A DNA stretch of 64,000 nt from Paratractidigestivibacter sp963640745 (GCA_963640745.1 CAVIBB010000002.1:13631-77630), one strand, 5' to 3'. Counted from the first letter of the stretch, positions 8,802 through 17,528 are shown. Notes: generated by a model not told the origin, from the sequence alone. Numbers and translations are program-made.

Positions 8802-10037
8802 TTAGAGCTCGAAGCGCCTCTTCGCGATCGTCGCAACGCCGAGGGCCGCTGCACCGAAGGCGGAAACCGCAAGGACGTTCACGCTCTCGTCGCCGGTCTT
8901 GGGGACGCTGCTCTTGGTGGTCGCTTGCTTCTCGGCAGAGGCCGGCGTCTCCTTCTTCGGCTCGGGCACGACCTTAACCGTGTGCGTGTTCGTGATGGTG
9001 CCGTTGTTGCCTACGGACGCGTTGTCCGTCGTGTAGTCGGTGATGCTCGCCTGGTTGACCCGGTAGTCGATCTCGTAACGCTCGTCGTTATCGGTGTACG
9101 CGTACTTGCGGACGCCGGAGTACGTCACGGTGTAGGTGTCGTTGCCGTTGTCGACGACAGCGGGCTGCACATCGGAGGCCTCGCCGTCGGCGGTGAGGGA
9201 GAGCAGCTTGGCATAGTCCTCAGCGCTCGGGCGGACGCCGTCCTTGTTGGAGGAGTCGTCCCAGGCGACGGTCACGGTCACGTCGGTGGTGGCGGGAACG
9301 ATGGTGAGCGTGCCGGGGACGATCTTGATGTAGTTGTAGCCGCAGATGTCGTCGCCGACGAGACAAATGTTGGTATATCCGCCGAGAGAGATCGTGCCGA
9401 GGCCCGTGCGGGTGCTGGCGGTGTTGCTCGTGTAGGCCGCGGGGATCTGCTCGGGATCGGTCGTGTAAGTGATGGCGTACTCGCCGGGCTTCTCGCCAGC
9501 TTCGCGACTTAGCGTGAAGGCGTCAAGGGAAACCTCGGTGGTGGGGTCGCCGAGCAGAACGCGCAGGGTAGCCGAAAGGGTGGGGTCAGCCTCGCCCTCG
9601 ACCTTGGTGACGTTCTGCTCCGCGAACTCGTACCAAGTGAGGATATTGTGGCGCACGTCTGTAACTCCCCATTTGGAGTAGCCGCCGATGAAGGTGATGC
9701 GCTCCCAGACGAAGCCTGAGCTCGTCATGTCGTCGTCGGTGTTCTTCCAGGCAGAGGGGTCGATCTTGTCGGCGCTCCTACGGTCGCTTACGTATGCGAA
9801 GCTCCGCGTGAAGTCGATGCCCTCGGTGAGCTCGGTGCCGTCCGCGTCCGTAACGGTGCTGCGGAAGTGATGTGATTCACCGTTCCACCACGCGCTTTGC
9901 GGTCCGGTCACTTTAGGGTTATCGCTCGGGCTCGCTATCGCGGCCACTGGAAGAGCCAAGGTGATAATCACAGCAAAGGCCATCACCAAAGCTGTGAGAG
10001 CCGCCCTGCCCTCCTTCATGTGCAACATACGCTTCAT
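8802..10037 (-). CDS. Cell-wall-anchored surface protein (LPXTG-type)
   Basis: This 411-residue secreted protein has a signal peptide (about residues 8-36, hydrophobic run ALTALVMAFAVIITLALPVA). The ectodomain is about 340 residues and rich in Asp, Thr and Val, with beta-rich repeats of the kind found in adhesins. The C-terminal sorting signal is SVPKTGDES, a hydrophobic stretch and KRR at the end. VPKTG replaces the usual LPXTG, which sortases of this group often accept. ATG 10037 follows AAGAAGG; an internal ATG six codons later is an alternative. The ligand is unknown. No sortase gene lies in the window. Confidence 0.82.
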   Translation of the reverse strand: MKRMLHMKEGRAALTALVMAFAVIITLALPVAAIASPSDNPKVTGPQSAWWNGESHHFRSTVTDADGTELTEGIDFTRSFAYVSDRRSADKIDPSAWKNTDDDMTSSGFVWERITFIGGYSKWGVTDVRHNILTWYEFAEQNVTKVEGEADPTLSATLRVLLGDPTTEVSLDAFTLSREAGEKPGEYAITYTTDPEQIPAAYTSNTASTRTGLGTISLGGYTNICLVGDDICGYNYIKIVPGTLTIVPATTDVTVTVAWDDSSNKDGVRPSAEDYAKLLSLTADGEASDVQPAVVDNGNDTYTVTYSGVRKYAYTDNDERYEIDYRVNQASITDYTTDNASVGNNGTITNTHTVKVVPEPKKETPASAEKQATTKSSVPKTGDESVNVLAVSAFGAAALGVATIAKRRFEL

Positions 10038-10226
10038 GTAAACCTTCTTTCCCGCCCATGGGCAGTGTCTTTGGACCCCTTAAATGAATCCAAAACGATA
10101 GACCTATGGAAGGTTAGCATGCATGATCAAGGAGGAATGCCCTACCCCCCCCCTTAATAAAAAGCTAATAATCTGCGCAGTAAAGGGACCTCTTGGTCGG
10201 CACCCCCCCGAAGAGAACGAGCGGGG
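10038..10226. other. Intergenic region with a poly-C tract
   Basis: This 189-bp stretch lies upstream of the surface-protein gene and downstream of ung. It contains nine consecutive C at 10145-10153 and seven at 10203-10209. No gene or clear promoter is seen. The nine-base run, about 110 bp upstream of the surface-protein start, is the kind of tract that can vary in length. Confidence 0.5.
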
Positions 10227-10964
10227 TCAGGAGGCCTCGGGGTTGGCCCCATTGTCCAAGGTCCAATCTATGGGACTCGCGCCGTGGGCTATCAACAGGT
10301 CGTTTGCCCGTGAGAAGGGGTGCGAGCCCATGAACGCCGATAGTCCCCCTCCCTCGCGATTAGCCGAGAGCGGCGAGGGGTGGGTCGAGGCGATGACGGG
10401 TTTCTCGCCGACGACCCTCGGGCCGAGCGCGGCCTTTGCGTCCTCGACCAGCTTGACTGCGTGTCTGCCCCAGGCAAGAAACACCACGGGTTGAGGAAGC
10501 AGGAGGCATTCCCGCACGATGTGGTCCGTCAGGGTCTTCCACCCGAGCTTGGCGTGCGAGTTCGCCGCGCCTTGGCGCACGGTGAGCGTGGTGTTGAGCA
10601 GCAGCACGCCCTGGCGGGCCCAGCTGGACAGGTCGCCCGTCGCGGGGGTCTCGCAGCCCAGGTCGGCGACCAGCTCTTTGTAGATGTTCCGCAGGCTCGG
10701 CGGCAGCTTACAGCCGCGATGAACCGAGAACGAGAGGCCCATGGCCTGCCCCTCCTCGTGGTACGGATCTTGGCCCAAGATTACCGCGTGCACGTCGGCG
10801 GGCGCTGTCCACGCGAGGGCATTGAGGATGTCGTCTTGCGGCGGGTAGATGGTCTGGCCGTTTTCGCGCATCTGTGCCACCTCGGAGAGGAGCCGCGCCG
10901 TGGTGTTACGTACCTCCGCCGGCGCGGTGGCGAGCCAGGCGTCGATGTTCTCCTGCTTTCCCAT
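10227..10964 (-). CDS. ung: Uracil-DNA glycosylase (family 1)
   Basis: It removes uracil from DNA as the first step of base excision repair. The 245 residues are the usual length. The water-activating motif GQDPYH is near residue 65, and the DNA-intercalation motif HPSPLSA is near residue 195. The next gene upstream on this strand (HD protein, 10966) ends one base before this ATG, so the two are translationally close and probably co-transcribed. Confidence 0.95.
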   Translation of the reverse strand: MGKQENIDAWLATAPAEVRNTTARLLSEVAQMRENGQTIYPPQDDILNALAWTAPADVHAVILGQDPYHEEGQAMGLSFSVHRGCKLPPSLRNIYKELVADLGCETPATGDLSSWARQGVLLLNTTLTVRQGAANSHAKLGWKTLTDHIVRECLLLPQPVVFLAWGRHAVKLVEDAKAALGPRVVGEKPVIASTHPSPLSANREGGGLSAFMGSHPFSRANDLLIAHGASPIDWTLDNGANPEAS

Positions 10965-10965
10965 G

Positions 10966-11490
10966 TTATGCCCCCGCCTGCGGGGCGCCGAACATGGTAT
11001 CGAGCAGCTGGAGGCCGGTCTGCGTGCGGAAGATTGTGTTTCTCGCCGCGTGGATGCCTTCGGCGCCCGTACCGTTCTCGAAGAGGTTCACAAGGAAGTC
11101 CGCCTCAACGAGTGCCTGGTAATCGGGCCCGTCGATGGCATCGTAAGTGTGGTGGTGCCCGACGAGGAACGCGACGCGCTCGCAGCGCTCGGGCAAGAAA
11201 CCCACTTCGGAGAGCATCGCGCGCGCCGGCTCGGGGCCGAGCTCCTCCTGGTACTTGCCGGACGACTTGCCATACTTCTGTATGGCGGGGTGGATGCCGA
11301 TGTCGTGGACGATGGCCGCGGCCTCGAGCGTGAGCAGCGTATCGGCGTCTAGGTTCTCGCCGACGCCAATCGTGCGTGCGAAGCTCGCGACCTTTATGAA
11401 GTGCTGGATACGCGGCGGGTCGCCGGCGTCGAACTCGATCATTTTGAGCATAAGCTCGTGAAGCAGCTGCTCGGGGGCCTTGGTCTCCAT
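10966..11490 (-). CDS. HD-domain phosphohydrolase
   Basis: This 174-residue metal-dependent phosphohydrolase of the HD superfamily has its metal ligands in RIQHF (His about 30), HDIGIH (about 62-67) and GHHHTYD (about 110). It resembles stand-alone HD proteins acting on nucleotides or small phosphoesters; the substrate is unknown. It sits directly upstream of ung on the same strand. Confidence 0.8.
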   Translation of the reverse strand: METKAPEQLLHELMLKMIEFDAGDPPRIQHFIKVASFARTIGVGENLDADTLLTLEAAAIVHDIGIHPAIQKYGKSSGKYQEELGPEPARAMLSEVGFLPERCERVAFLVGHHHTYDAIDGPDYQALVEADFLVNLFENGTGAEGIHAARNTIFRTQTGLQLLDTMFGAPQAGA

Positions 11491-11626
11491 GTGAATCTCC
11501 TTGCGAGGTTTCTGCGTCTCGTGGCGGAGGCATGAATCAAGCCCGTATCCGCCTGTTTTCGCCTCGGATATTCTATCCCGCTGCGTGCGCTACCATCGAG
11601 GGCAATCGACTGATGGGGGAGCGCGC

Positions 11627-11737
11627 GTGGACCTAAATAGCAAGAAGGGCGTCGTTGCGGGCGGTGAGACCGGTACGTTCGAACGCCCAGCGGCGAGGAC
11701 GAGGACCACGGTGGCGGGCGGTCTGCGATGGGCGTGA
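11627..11737 (+). CDS. Possible 36-residue leader ORF overlapping the DUF1294 gene
   Basis: GTG 11627 follows GGGGGAG at a good distance and opens a 36-codon frame that ends at TGA 11735-11737, overlapping the DUF1294 start at 11728. The next gene has no ribosome-binding site of its own, so translation through this ORF could feed it. It could instead be the true start of the next gene displaced by a frameshift. There is no similarity I recognise. Confidence 0.3.
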   Translation: MDLNSKKGVVAGGETGTFERPAARTRTTVAGGLRWA

Positions 11738-12051
11738 CGTCGCTTTTCGTCGTGGGCGAGCTCCCGTACGCGCAGCTTCTGGGCATTGCGTACCTGTTTG
11801 TGCTCAACGTCGCGACGCTTATCGTGTACTTGGTGGACAAGGCGCGCGCGGGGCAGGGGTCGTCGCGCGTGCCCGAGTCGACGCTGCTTGGCCTGGCGCT
11901 CGTCGGCGGGGCGTCGGGCGCGCTTCTGGGCATGTACCTGGTGCGACATAAGACGCAGAAGTGGTACTTCAAGTTCACGGTGCCCGTTATGCTCGCGGCG
12001 CAGGTTGCGCTTGTGGTGTGGGTGACTTTCTTCGCGAGGCCGTTGGTGTAG
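11728..12051 (+). CDS. DUF1294 membrane protein
   Basis: This small integral membrane protein (107 residues) has three to four hydrophobic segments and the DUF1294 hallmark around KARAGQGSSRVPESTL and RHKTQKWYF. The function of the family is unknown. No Shine-Dalgarno precedes ATG 11728; see the overlapping ORF at 11627. It is convergent with the gene at 12091. Confidence 0.8.
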   Translation: MGVTSLFVVGELPYAQLLGIAYLFVLNVATLIVYLVDKARAGQGSSRVPESTLLGLALVGGASGALLGMYLVRHKTQKWYFKFTVPVMLAAQVALVVWVTFFARPLV

Positions 12052-12090
12052 CGGTCGTAGTGGCCATAGCGGTCTGGCCCGCCGTGGTCG

Positions 12091-13086
12091 CTATAACAGC
12101 TGAAGCGGCTTGTCCAACTCGCGCGAGAGCTCGGGCAGGAGCTCCGCGAACGTCGCGTCGCGCGTCTTCTTTTTGAGCTGGCATTCCCAGAGCACATGGA
12201 CGGTCCAGCCTTCCGCTCGCAGGGCCTCGAGGTTCTCTCGGTCGCGCTCGACGTTGCGCGCGAACTTGGCGTCCCAGTACTCGGTGTTCTTCTTGGGCGT
12301 GGATGGGTTGCAGCGGGGGCATCGGTGCCAGAAGCAGCCGTTGATAAAGACGGCGACCTTGCGGCCCGGCCAGGCGACGTCGGGTCGGCCGGGAACTTTC
12401 CACTGCAGGCGGTAGCCGGTGAGCCCGGCCTCGCGCAGGCGCTCGCGGACGAGCAGCTCGGGTTTGGTGTCCTTGCCCTTGTTTCCCTGCATCGAGCGGT
12501 GGGTTCCGTAGTCCGTGGCTGCAGGCGCGCCCTTCTTGGCAAGAGACGCCGCCAATTTGTCCTCGGCCTCGGCGAGCCTTGCTTTTGCAAGCGCTTCCGA
12601 CCAGCGCTGGGTCAGACGCTCGACGCCCCACGCTGCGTTTGCCGGGCTTGTGGAGGGGAGCACGACGGCGGGCATGCCGCAACGGTACTCGAGGTACTTG
12701 TGATAGAGGCGGCCTGCGGTGCCGCCGTTGCAAATCACCGTGGTGATGGGTGCGTCGGCAAGCACCTTGTCCACGCGGTTTTCCACAACGTTCTTTATGC
12801 TTGCGTCGCTTGAACCTTTGATGTCGCATTCTGCGATGACGTCCCATAGCGCGATGCCGTGATCGAGGAGAAACGCGCGCTTCTCGGCAACCGTTTCCGG
12901 CGCATCACACCCCTCGCACGCTGCGATAACGCGCCAAAAGCGATTCTGCGGGTTGCCGTAGTAGAACTCGTTCGCGCGACTGAGCACAGAAGGGAACGAC
13001 CCCAGCACGAGAACGCGGGATCGCGCGTCGTACACGGGGTCGAAGCCATGCTCTATGTGTTGGTACTTTGCTGCCATGTCAATCAT
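12091..13086 (-). CDS. DNA-deoxyinosine/uracil glycosylase fused to a Vsr mismatch endonuclease
   Basis: One continuous frame encodes two repair enzymes. Residues about 10-190 match the UDG-superfamily hypoxanthine/mismatch glycosylases: FDPVYDARSRVLVLGSFPS, YYGNPQNRFW, HGIALWDVI and the late motif PSTSPAN. From about residue 199 it is a very-short-patch repair (Vsr) endonuclease: GKDTKPELLVR, GRPDVAW with the metal Asp, and NGCFWHRC...C, whose Cys/His residues fit the structural zinc site. The total is 331 residues from ATG 13086 (another ATG is three codons on). Vsr usually accompanies a 5-methylcytosine methylase, but none is in the window. The fusion suggests coupled removal of a deaminated base and nicking at the mismatch. 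The domain calls are strong; the coupling is inferred. Confidence 0.88.
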   Translation of the reverse strand: MIDMAAKYQHIEHGFDPVYDARSRVLVLGSFPSVLSRANEFYYGNPQNRFWRVIAACEGCDAPETVAEKRAFLLDHGIALWDVIAECDIKGSSDASIKNVVENRVDKVLADAPITTVICNGGTAGRLYHKYLEYRCGMPAVVLPSTSPANAAWGVERLTQRWSEALAKARLAEAEDKLAASLAKKGAPAATDYGTHRSMQGNKGKDTKPELLVRERLREAGLTGYRLQWKVPGRPDVAWPGRKVAVFINGCFWHRCPRCNPSTPKKNTEYWDAKFARNVERDRENLEALRAEGWTVHVLWECQLKKKTRDATFAELLPELSRELDKPLQLL

Positions 13087-13234
13087 TCTACCCGCACGGC
13101 GGGGGCAGTCACAAACGCGCGGGTGCTTTGGAGTGGGCTGCCTTGCTGCCTGGGCGTAAACCCGGCAGTGGGTTTGCCCCAACCTACCGGCACGATTTAA
13201 CCTGTCCTCAATGGCAAGCGGAGGGAAGTGGCGA

Positions 13235-13705
13235 ATGAAATACACGGTCGTGGCGGTCGGCAAGCTTAAGGAGAAGTTCTGGGTCGCGGCGTGCGCGGAG
13301 TACGTTAAGCGTCTCGGGGCCTACGGCAAGGTTGAGGTGCGCGAGATTGCCGACATCGACCCGGCGCGAGCGGGCGGCGTGGACGCGGCCCGGCGGCGCG
13401 AGGGACAGGCGATTCTCGCCGCCATCGGCGACCGCGCGCACGTGATTCTGCTTGCCATTGAGGGTAAGGAGCGTTCGAGTGAGGACTTCTCGCGCCGGCT
13501 CGACGCGCTGGCGCTCGGCGGCAAGTCGGACATCGTGTTCGTCATCGGCGGCTCTGATGGCGTTTCGGATGAGGTCCGCGCCCGAGCCAACGAGACGCTC
13601 TCGTTTGGGCCGATTACCCTGCCGCATAACCTGGCGCGCGTCGTGCTGCTCGAGCAGGTGTATCGAGCCTGCAAGATTTCGCGTGGTGAGCCCTATCACA
13701 AGTAG
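13235..13705 (+). CDS. rlmH: 23S rRNA (pseudouridine1915-N3)-methyltransferase
   Basis: RlmH methylates pseudouridine 1915 of 23S rRNA in the assembled ribosome. At 156 residues it has family length. The SPOUT knot is visible as FVIGGSDGVSDEV and LEQVYRACKISRGEPYHK at the C-terminus. ATG 13235 follows GAGGGAAG; an in-frame ATG at 13211 is upstream of that site and less likely. Confidence 0.95.
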   Translation: MKYTVVAVGKLKEKFWVAACAEYVKRLGAYGKVEVREIADIDPARAGGVDAARRREGQAILAAIGDRAHVILLAIEGKERSSEDFSRRLDALALGGKSDIVFVIGGSDGVSDEVRARANETLSFGPITLPHNLARVVLLEQVYRACKISRGEPYHK

Positions 13706-13796
13706 TTTTAGCTGCTGTTTTCTGGTAGGGTAGTACGGCAAATTTGAAACTTACGCGTGCCGGATCGACGGCCGCCGCCAGGAAAGCAGGTAGAAC

Positions 13797-14096
13797 ATGG
13801 CTCTGACCGGACGCCAGATCAGGCAGCTCCGCGCCCTCGCGCACCACCTCGAGGCCGCCGTAATCGTTGGCAAGTCCAACGTGACCGAGAACACCGTCGA
13901 GCAGGCGAGTGAGTACCTGGAAAAGCACGAGCTCGTTAAGTGCTCCGTTCTGGATACGTGCGCGCTCACCCCGCGCGAGGCCGCCGAGGAGCTGGCCGAG
14001 CACCTGGGCGCCGACGTCGTGCAGGTCATCGGCCGCAAGTTCACGCTGTATCGCGAGACCTCGCGTGAAGGCGTCCAGAAGATTCAGCTTGCCTAA
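13797..14096 (+). CDS. CRS1/YhbY-family RNA-binding protein
   Basis: This 99-residue single CRM domain binds RNA, probably pre-50S ribosomal particles. It shows LTGRQIRQLRALAH at the start and IGRKFTLYRE near the end. It is followed three bases later by the rRNA methyltransferase gene at 14099, suggesting a ribosome-biogenesis operon. Confidence 0.9.
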   Translation: MALTGRQIRQLRALAHHLEAAVIVGKSNVTENTVEQASEYLEKHELVKCSVLDTCALTPREAAEELAEHLGADVVQVIGRKFTLYRETSREGVQKIQLA

Positions 14097-14098
14097 GC

Positions 14099-14779
14099 GT
14101 GTCTCGCCGCGATTCTCATAGCGATGCCGAGAAGGCCGCGTCCCCTGTCGAGCTTCGGCGAGACGAGCGCGGCCTTGCGCTTGTTGGCGGCGGCATGGAG
14201 CTGCGCGGCGACTTTACGCGTATGCTTCCGCGCCTTCGTCAGGGGCGCCTGCAGCAGGAGCTGCTGGTGCGCGCGGCGCGCATGCGTGGCGTGGATGAGC
14301 CGACGGCTGTGGATTGCACGGCGGGCCTCGGCGAGGACTCGCTGCTACTCGCTGCGGCTGGGTTCCGAGTCACGCTGTTCGAACGCGACGAGACGATTGC
14401 TGCGCTTCTTGCCGACGCGATGAAGCGGGCGGCCGCTGAGCCGCAGCTCGAGGAGGTCGTCGGCCGCATGACGCTTGTGGGCGGGGACTCCATCGCGGGG
14501 CTGGCGGAGCTCGGATTCGCGCCTGATGTGGTATATCTCGACCCGATGTTTCCGGCGCGCACCAAATCCGCCGCGGTCAAGAAGAAATTCCAGTTACTCC
14601 ACCACCTTGAGCAGCCCTGCGAGGAAGAAGAGGCCCTTGTGGCGGCCGCGCTTGCCGCGGGCCCGCGCAAGGTCGTGATCAAGCGCCCGGCCAAGGGGCC
14701 GCAGCTCGCGGGCATAAAGCCGAGCTACTCCATTGCGGGCAAGGCCGTCCGCTACGACGTCCTCGTCCCGGCTCGATAG
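14099..14779 (+). CDS. rsmJ: 16S rRNA (guanine1516-N2)-methyltransferase (RsmJ-like)
   Basis: This is an SAM-dependent methyltransferase of 226 residues, starting at GTG 14099. Its motifs match RsmJ: DCTAGLGEDSLLLA (SAM binding), VTLFERDE, VVYLDPMFPARTKSA and VVIKRPAKGPQLAG. Its position beside YhbY fits a ribosome role. The assignment within the class I methyltransferases rests on the DPMFP..KSA motif. Confidence 0.85.
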   Translation: MSRRDSHSDAEKAASPVELRRDERGLALVGGGMELRGDFTRMLPRLRQGRLQQELLVRAARMRGVDEPTAVDCTAGLGEDSLLLAAAGFRVTLFERDETIAALLADAMKRAAAEPQLEEVVGRMTLVGGDSIAGLAELGFAPDVVYLDPMFPARTKSAAVKKKFQLLHHLEQPCEEEEALVAAALAAGPRKVVIKRPAKGPQLAGIKPSYSIAGKAVRYDVLVPAR

Positions 14780-14823
14780 CGGCCTCGCGAGCGGCTTTTG
14801 GGTGCTGCGACGACCAAACTCTT

Positions 14824-14946
14824 GAGAATGTACGATTGAAATTCGATTGAGTGAGTAGACGGGCGAAAAACGGGTGTGTTTGCCCAGTTGACGAGCGCCA
14901 AAACCCTCTTGCTACTTACGCTTCTGAAAATCAATCGTACATTCTC
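14824..14946. repeat. Palindromic intergenic repeat, family A copy 4 (divergent)
   Basis: The arms GAGAATGTACGATTGA (14824-14839) and its exact complement (14931-14946) enclose about 90 bases holding TGAGTAGAC, GTTTGCCCAGTTGACGAGCG and GCTACTTACG. The inner layout (GAGTAG box, loop box, CTACT box) matches the element at 45973, although the outer arms differ in sequence. No ORF is present. Confidence 0.7.
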
Positions 14947-15000
14947 GGCACTTTGATTCCGCGAAGCGCCGAACGGGTCCTTCTGTGCCGGCAAAACGAT

Positions 15001-15041
15001 GCCCCCGCCCTGTCCGAGAGCCACTCAGACGGGGCGGGGGC
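15001..15041. terminator. Bidirectional terminator between rsmJ and the YeiH gene
   Basis: The stem GCCCCCGCCC/GGGCGGGGGC is followed by GTTATTT on the plus strand and ATCGTTTTG on the minus strand. It separates two convergent genes. Confidence 0.75.
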
Positions 15042-15085
15042 GTTATTTGGAGCCCGTTGACCGCTTTGGCAACTAGGTCCGACGC

Positions 15086-16111
15086 CTACCAGATGCCGAT
15101 AAGGTGCTGCATGCCGAGGCTCACCAGCGCGATGGCGACCCAGCAACAGGCGCCGAGCGCGATGGGCTTTCCGCCGCTCTTTACCAGCTTGACGATGTCG
15201 GTGTTCAATCCGATGGCGCTCATGGCCATGACGATGAGGAACTTCGAGAGGTTCTTGAGCGGGGCGGTCACGGCGGCGGGCAGCGCAAAGACCGTGGTCA
15301 CGATACTTGCCAGCACAAAGAGGCCCACGAAGGTGGGGAAGGCGCGGCGCAGGCTGAAGGTGTTCGCGCCCTCGCCGCCGGCGCGGCGGTCAGCGCGCAT
15401 CTGCCACACGGCGAGCGCGAGCGTGATCGGGATGATGGCGAGCGTGCGCGTGAGCTTAACGATGGTCGCGGCATCGAGCGTGTTCGCGCCCGGGTGCATA
15501 CCGTCCCAGGCCGCGGCCGCGGCGGTGACGGAAGACGTGTCGTTGACGGCGGTGCCGGCAAAGATGCCGAAGCCCTCGTTGGTCAGGCCGAGCATGCCGC
15601 CGAGCGTCGGGAAGATGAGCGCGGCGATCACGTTGAACAGGAAGATGACCGAGATCGCCTGCGCGACGTCCTCGTCATCGGCGCGGATTACGGGCGCCGT
15701 GGCCGCGATGGCCGAGCCGCCGCAGATGGAGGAGCCCACGCCGATGAGCGTGGCGATCTTTCCGGGCACCTTCATGACGCGGCACATCACAAACGCAACG
15801 ATGAGCGAGGTCGCGATGGTCGAGGCGATAATGGGTAGGCTCGTGGCGCCGACCTTCGCGATCTGGGCCAGGTTGAGGCCGAAGCCGAGGAAGACGACCG
15901 CGGCTTGCAGGATGTACTTGGACGTGAACTTGACGCCGGGCTGCAGCGCCGCGGTGTCGCGGCCGCGGAGCGCCACGGCGAGCAGCATGCCGATGAGGAT
16001 GCCGAAGACGGGGCCGCCGACAACCTCGAGCTGCTGGCCGAGCAGCCAGGCGACGACGCTGATGACGAGGCACAGGGCAATGCCCTTGAGCTTCTCTGTG
16101 ATGCTGGACAA
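15086..16111 (-). CDS. YeiH-family putative sulfate exporter
   Basis: This integral membrane protein of about 341 residues has roughly ten transmembrane segments. Family hallmarks are GVGSSICGGSAIAA, GTAVNDTSSVTAA and FLGFGLNL. The family (UPF0324/PSE) is thought to export sulfate or related anions; the substrate is not proven here. The start is chosen as TTG 16111 because AGAAAGAAGG lies just upstream. The longer frame to 16165 has no such site. Confidence 0.85.
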   Translation of the reverse strand: MSSITEKLKGIALCLVISVVAWLLGQQLEVVGGPVFGILIGMLLAVALRGRDTAALQPGVKFTSKYILQAAVVFLGFGLNLAQIAKVGATSLPIIASTIATSLIVAFVMCRVMKVPGKIATLIGVGSSICGGSAIAATAPVIRADDEDVAQAISVIFLFNVIAALIFPTLGGMLGLTNEGFGIFAGTAVNDTSSVTAAAAAWDGMHPGANTLDAATIVKLTRTLAIIPITLALAVWQMRADRRAGGEGANTFSLRRAFPTFVGLFVLASIVTTVFALPAAVTAPLKNLSKFLIVMAMSAIGLNTDIVKLVKSGGKPIALGACCWVAIALVSLGMQHLIGIW

Positions 16112-16180
16112 AACGAGCCTTCTTTCTAGCAGGGTGCTTCTTGCCGCGCGGTTTCGGGCGTGCACGGCCGGACAAAGAGT

Positions 16181-16597
16181 TTAGTCGTGCATGTGCGGGT
16201 TCACAATCTGCATGGCCACGCCATCCTCCATGACGCGGAAGCCGAACCGCTGGTAGAAGGCCGCATTCTTGCTCTCCTCGGGCATAACTTCGATGTAAAG
16301 AAAATCCCGGTAGCGCTCCTTGACCTGCTCGATCATTTGGCTCGCGATGCCGCGCCCATGATAGGCCGGGTCGACGAGCACGTAGTGCACATACGCGGCG
16401 AGCTCGCCGTCGTCGAGCGCCCGCACGAGTCCGACAAGGCGCTCGCCGTTCCAGGCCGTTAGCACGAACGATGAACCCATGAGCGCCCGGCGGAGTCGCT
16501 GCGGGTACTGCCCCGAGACCCAGCCTACGGACAGAAAGAGCCTCTCGACCTGCTCGGCCGAGAAGCTCTTTTCGCTCGTGTAGCGAATGGCGTCCAC
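16181..16597 (-). CDS. GNAT-family N-acetyltransferase
   Basis: This 138-residue acetyltransferase has VDPAYHGRGIASQMI (CoA loop) and FYQRFGFRVMEDG. Its GTG start at 16597 abuts the TAG of the preceding gene (TAGGTG), so translation is coupled to the gene at 16598. The substrate is unknown. Confidence 0.83.
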   Translation of the reverse strand: MDAIRYTSEKSFSAEQVERLFLSVGWVSGQYPQRLRRALMGSSFVLTAWNGERLVGLVRALDDGELAAYVHYVLVDPAYHGRGIASQMIEQVKERYRDFLYIEVMPEESKNAAFYQRFGFRVMEDGVAMQIVNPHMHD

Positions 16598-16888
16598 CTA
16601 GAGCACCTCGTAGAAGCGGATGTCGGGGTCGGCGGCCCAGGTGGGGGCCAGGCCGGGGGCAACCTTCTCCTTGAACAACGGGGTCTCGAGATAGGCCTTC
16701 GCGTGCTCCATCGAGTCGAAGCCGTGGATTACCTGGACGTCCTCGTCGCGGATGAGGCATTCCTTGGTAAGGGCGCCCGCGACCTCGTCGAGGAACGGCT
16801 GGCGGTAGGTGTTGTAGACCTCAGCCGCTGCGGGGCGATTCTGGGGCTCGATGGTCATGATGACCTGAAGATATGCCTTGACCTGCAT
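16598..16888 (-). CDS. ABM-like small ferredoxin-fold protein (putative monooxygenase family)
   Basis: This 96-residue protein resembles antibiotic-biosynthesis-monooxygenase-type dimeric alpha/beta barrels, with VQVIHGFDSMEHAKAYL typical of that fold. ATG 16888 follows AGGGAG; the longer frame to 17005 has no ribosome-binding site. It is divergent from the HxlR regulator at 17145 and upstream of the coupled acetyltransferase, so HxlR control is plausible. Enzyme activity is not established. Confidence 0.65.
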   Translation of the reverse strand: MQVKAYLQVIMTIEPQNRPAAAEVYNTYRQPFLDEVAGALTKECLIRDEDVQVIHGFDSMEHAKAYLETPLFKEKVAPGLAPTWAADPDIRFYEVL

Positions 16889-17144
16889 GTTATTCTCCCT
16901 TGTTCGGAGTCCTCGGGTCGCGGTCGCGCGCCCTGCTTGCTGACGCTCAAGATACGCGGGCGGCTCGCGGTTTCCCAGATATGGGGCAAAAGATGAGTCG
17001 CTCAAGTTCCCCTTAGTAACTAGCGCCTGCCGGGCCGGTGCCGTAGCGTATGGTTACGCGAAGAGAAGGGCTGCGGCATCCGACGCGCTGGCCGCGGCGC
17101 TGCGCGCTATCCGCGAGGTCGCCGCACGGGGAAGAGGGACCGTC

Positions 17145-17528
17145 ATGCCGCACAAACGCAAGCTTGAGAAGGACATCCGCTGTCCGTTGGAATACGGACT
17201 CGACGTGTTCGGCGGGCGCTGGAAGTCGCGCATCATCTGCGTGCTCGCCAACAAAGGAACGCTGCGCTACAGCGGCGTGCGCGACGAGATGACCAACGTG
17301 TCCGATGCCGTGCTTTCGTCGTCGCTTAAGGAATTGATTGCCGACGGCATCGTGGCGCGTCGAAGCTACGACGAGATTCCGCCACGCGTGGAGTACTCGC
17401 TTACCGAGAAGGGCGCGAGCGTGGTGCCGGTGTTGCAGGAAATCTGCAGGTGGGCGGGCATGTTTCACCGCGGGGTCACGGCCGATGCGCCCAAGCAGTG
17501 CCAGATGTGCGACTATACGTCGCGGTAG
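17145..17528 (+). CDS. HxlR-family transcriptional regulator
   Basis: This 127-residue winged-helix protein opens with CPLEYGLDVFGGRWKSRIIC, the HxlR signature with an N-terminal cysteine that often senses electrophiles or oxidants. EYSLTEKGASVVPVL closes the wing. C-terminal Cys residues (QCQMCDY) are also present. It is divergent from the operon 16888-16181, its likely target. Confidence 0.9.
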   Translation: MPHKRKLEKDIRCPLEYGLDVFGGRWKSRIICVLANKGTLRYSGVRDEMTNVSDAVLSSSLKELIADGIVARRSYDEIPPRVEYSLTEKGASVVPVLQEICRWAGMFHRGVTADAPKQCQMCDYTSR

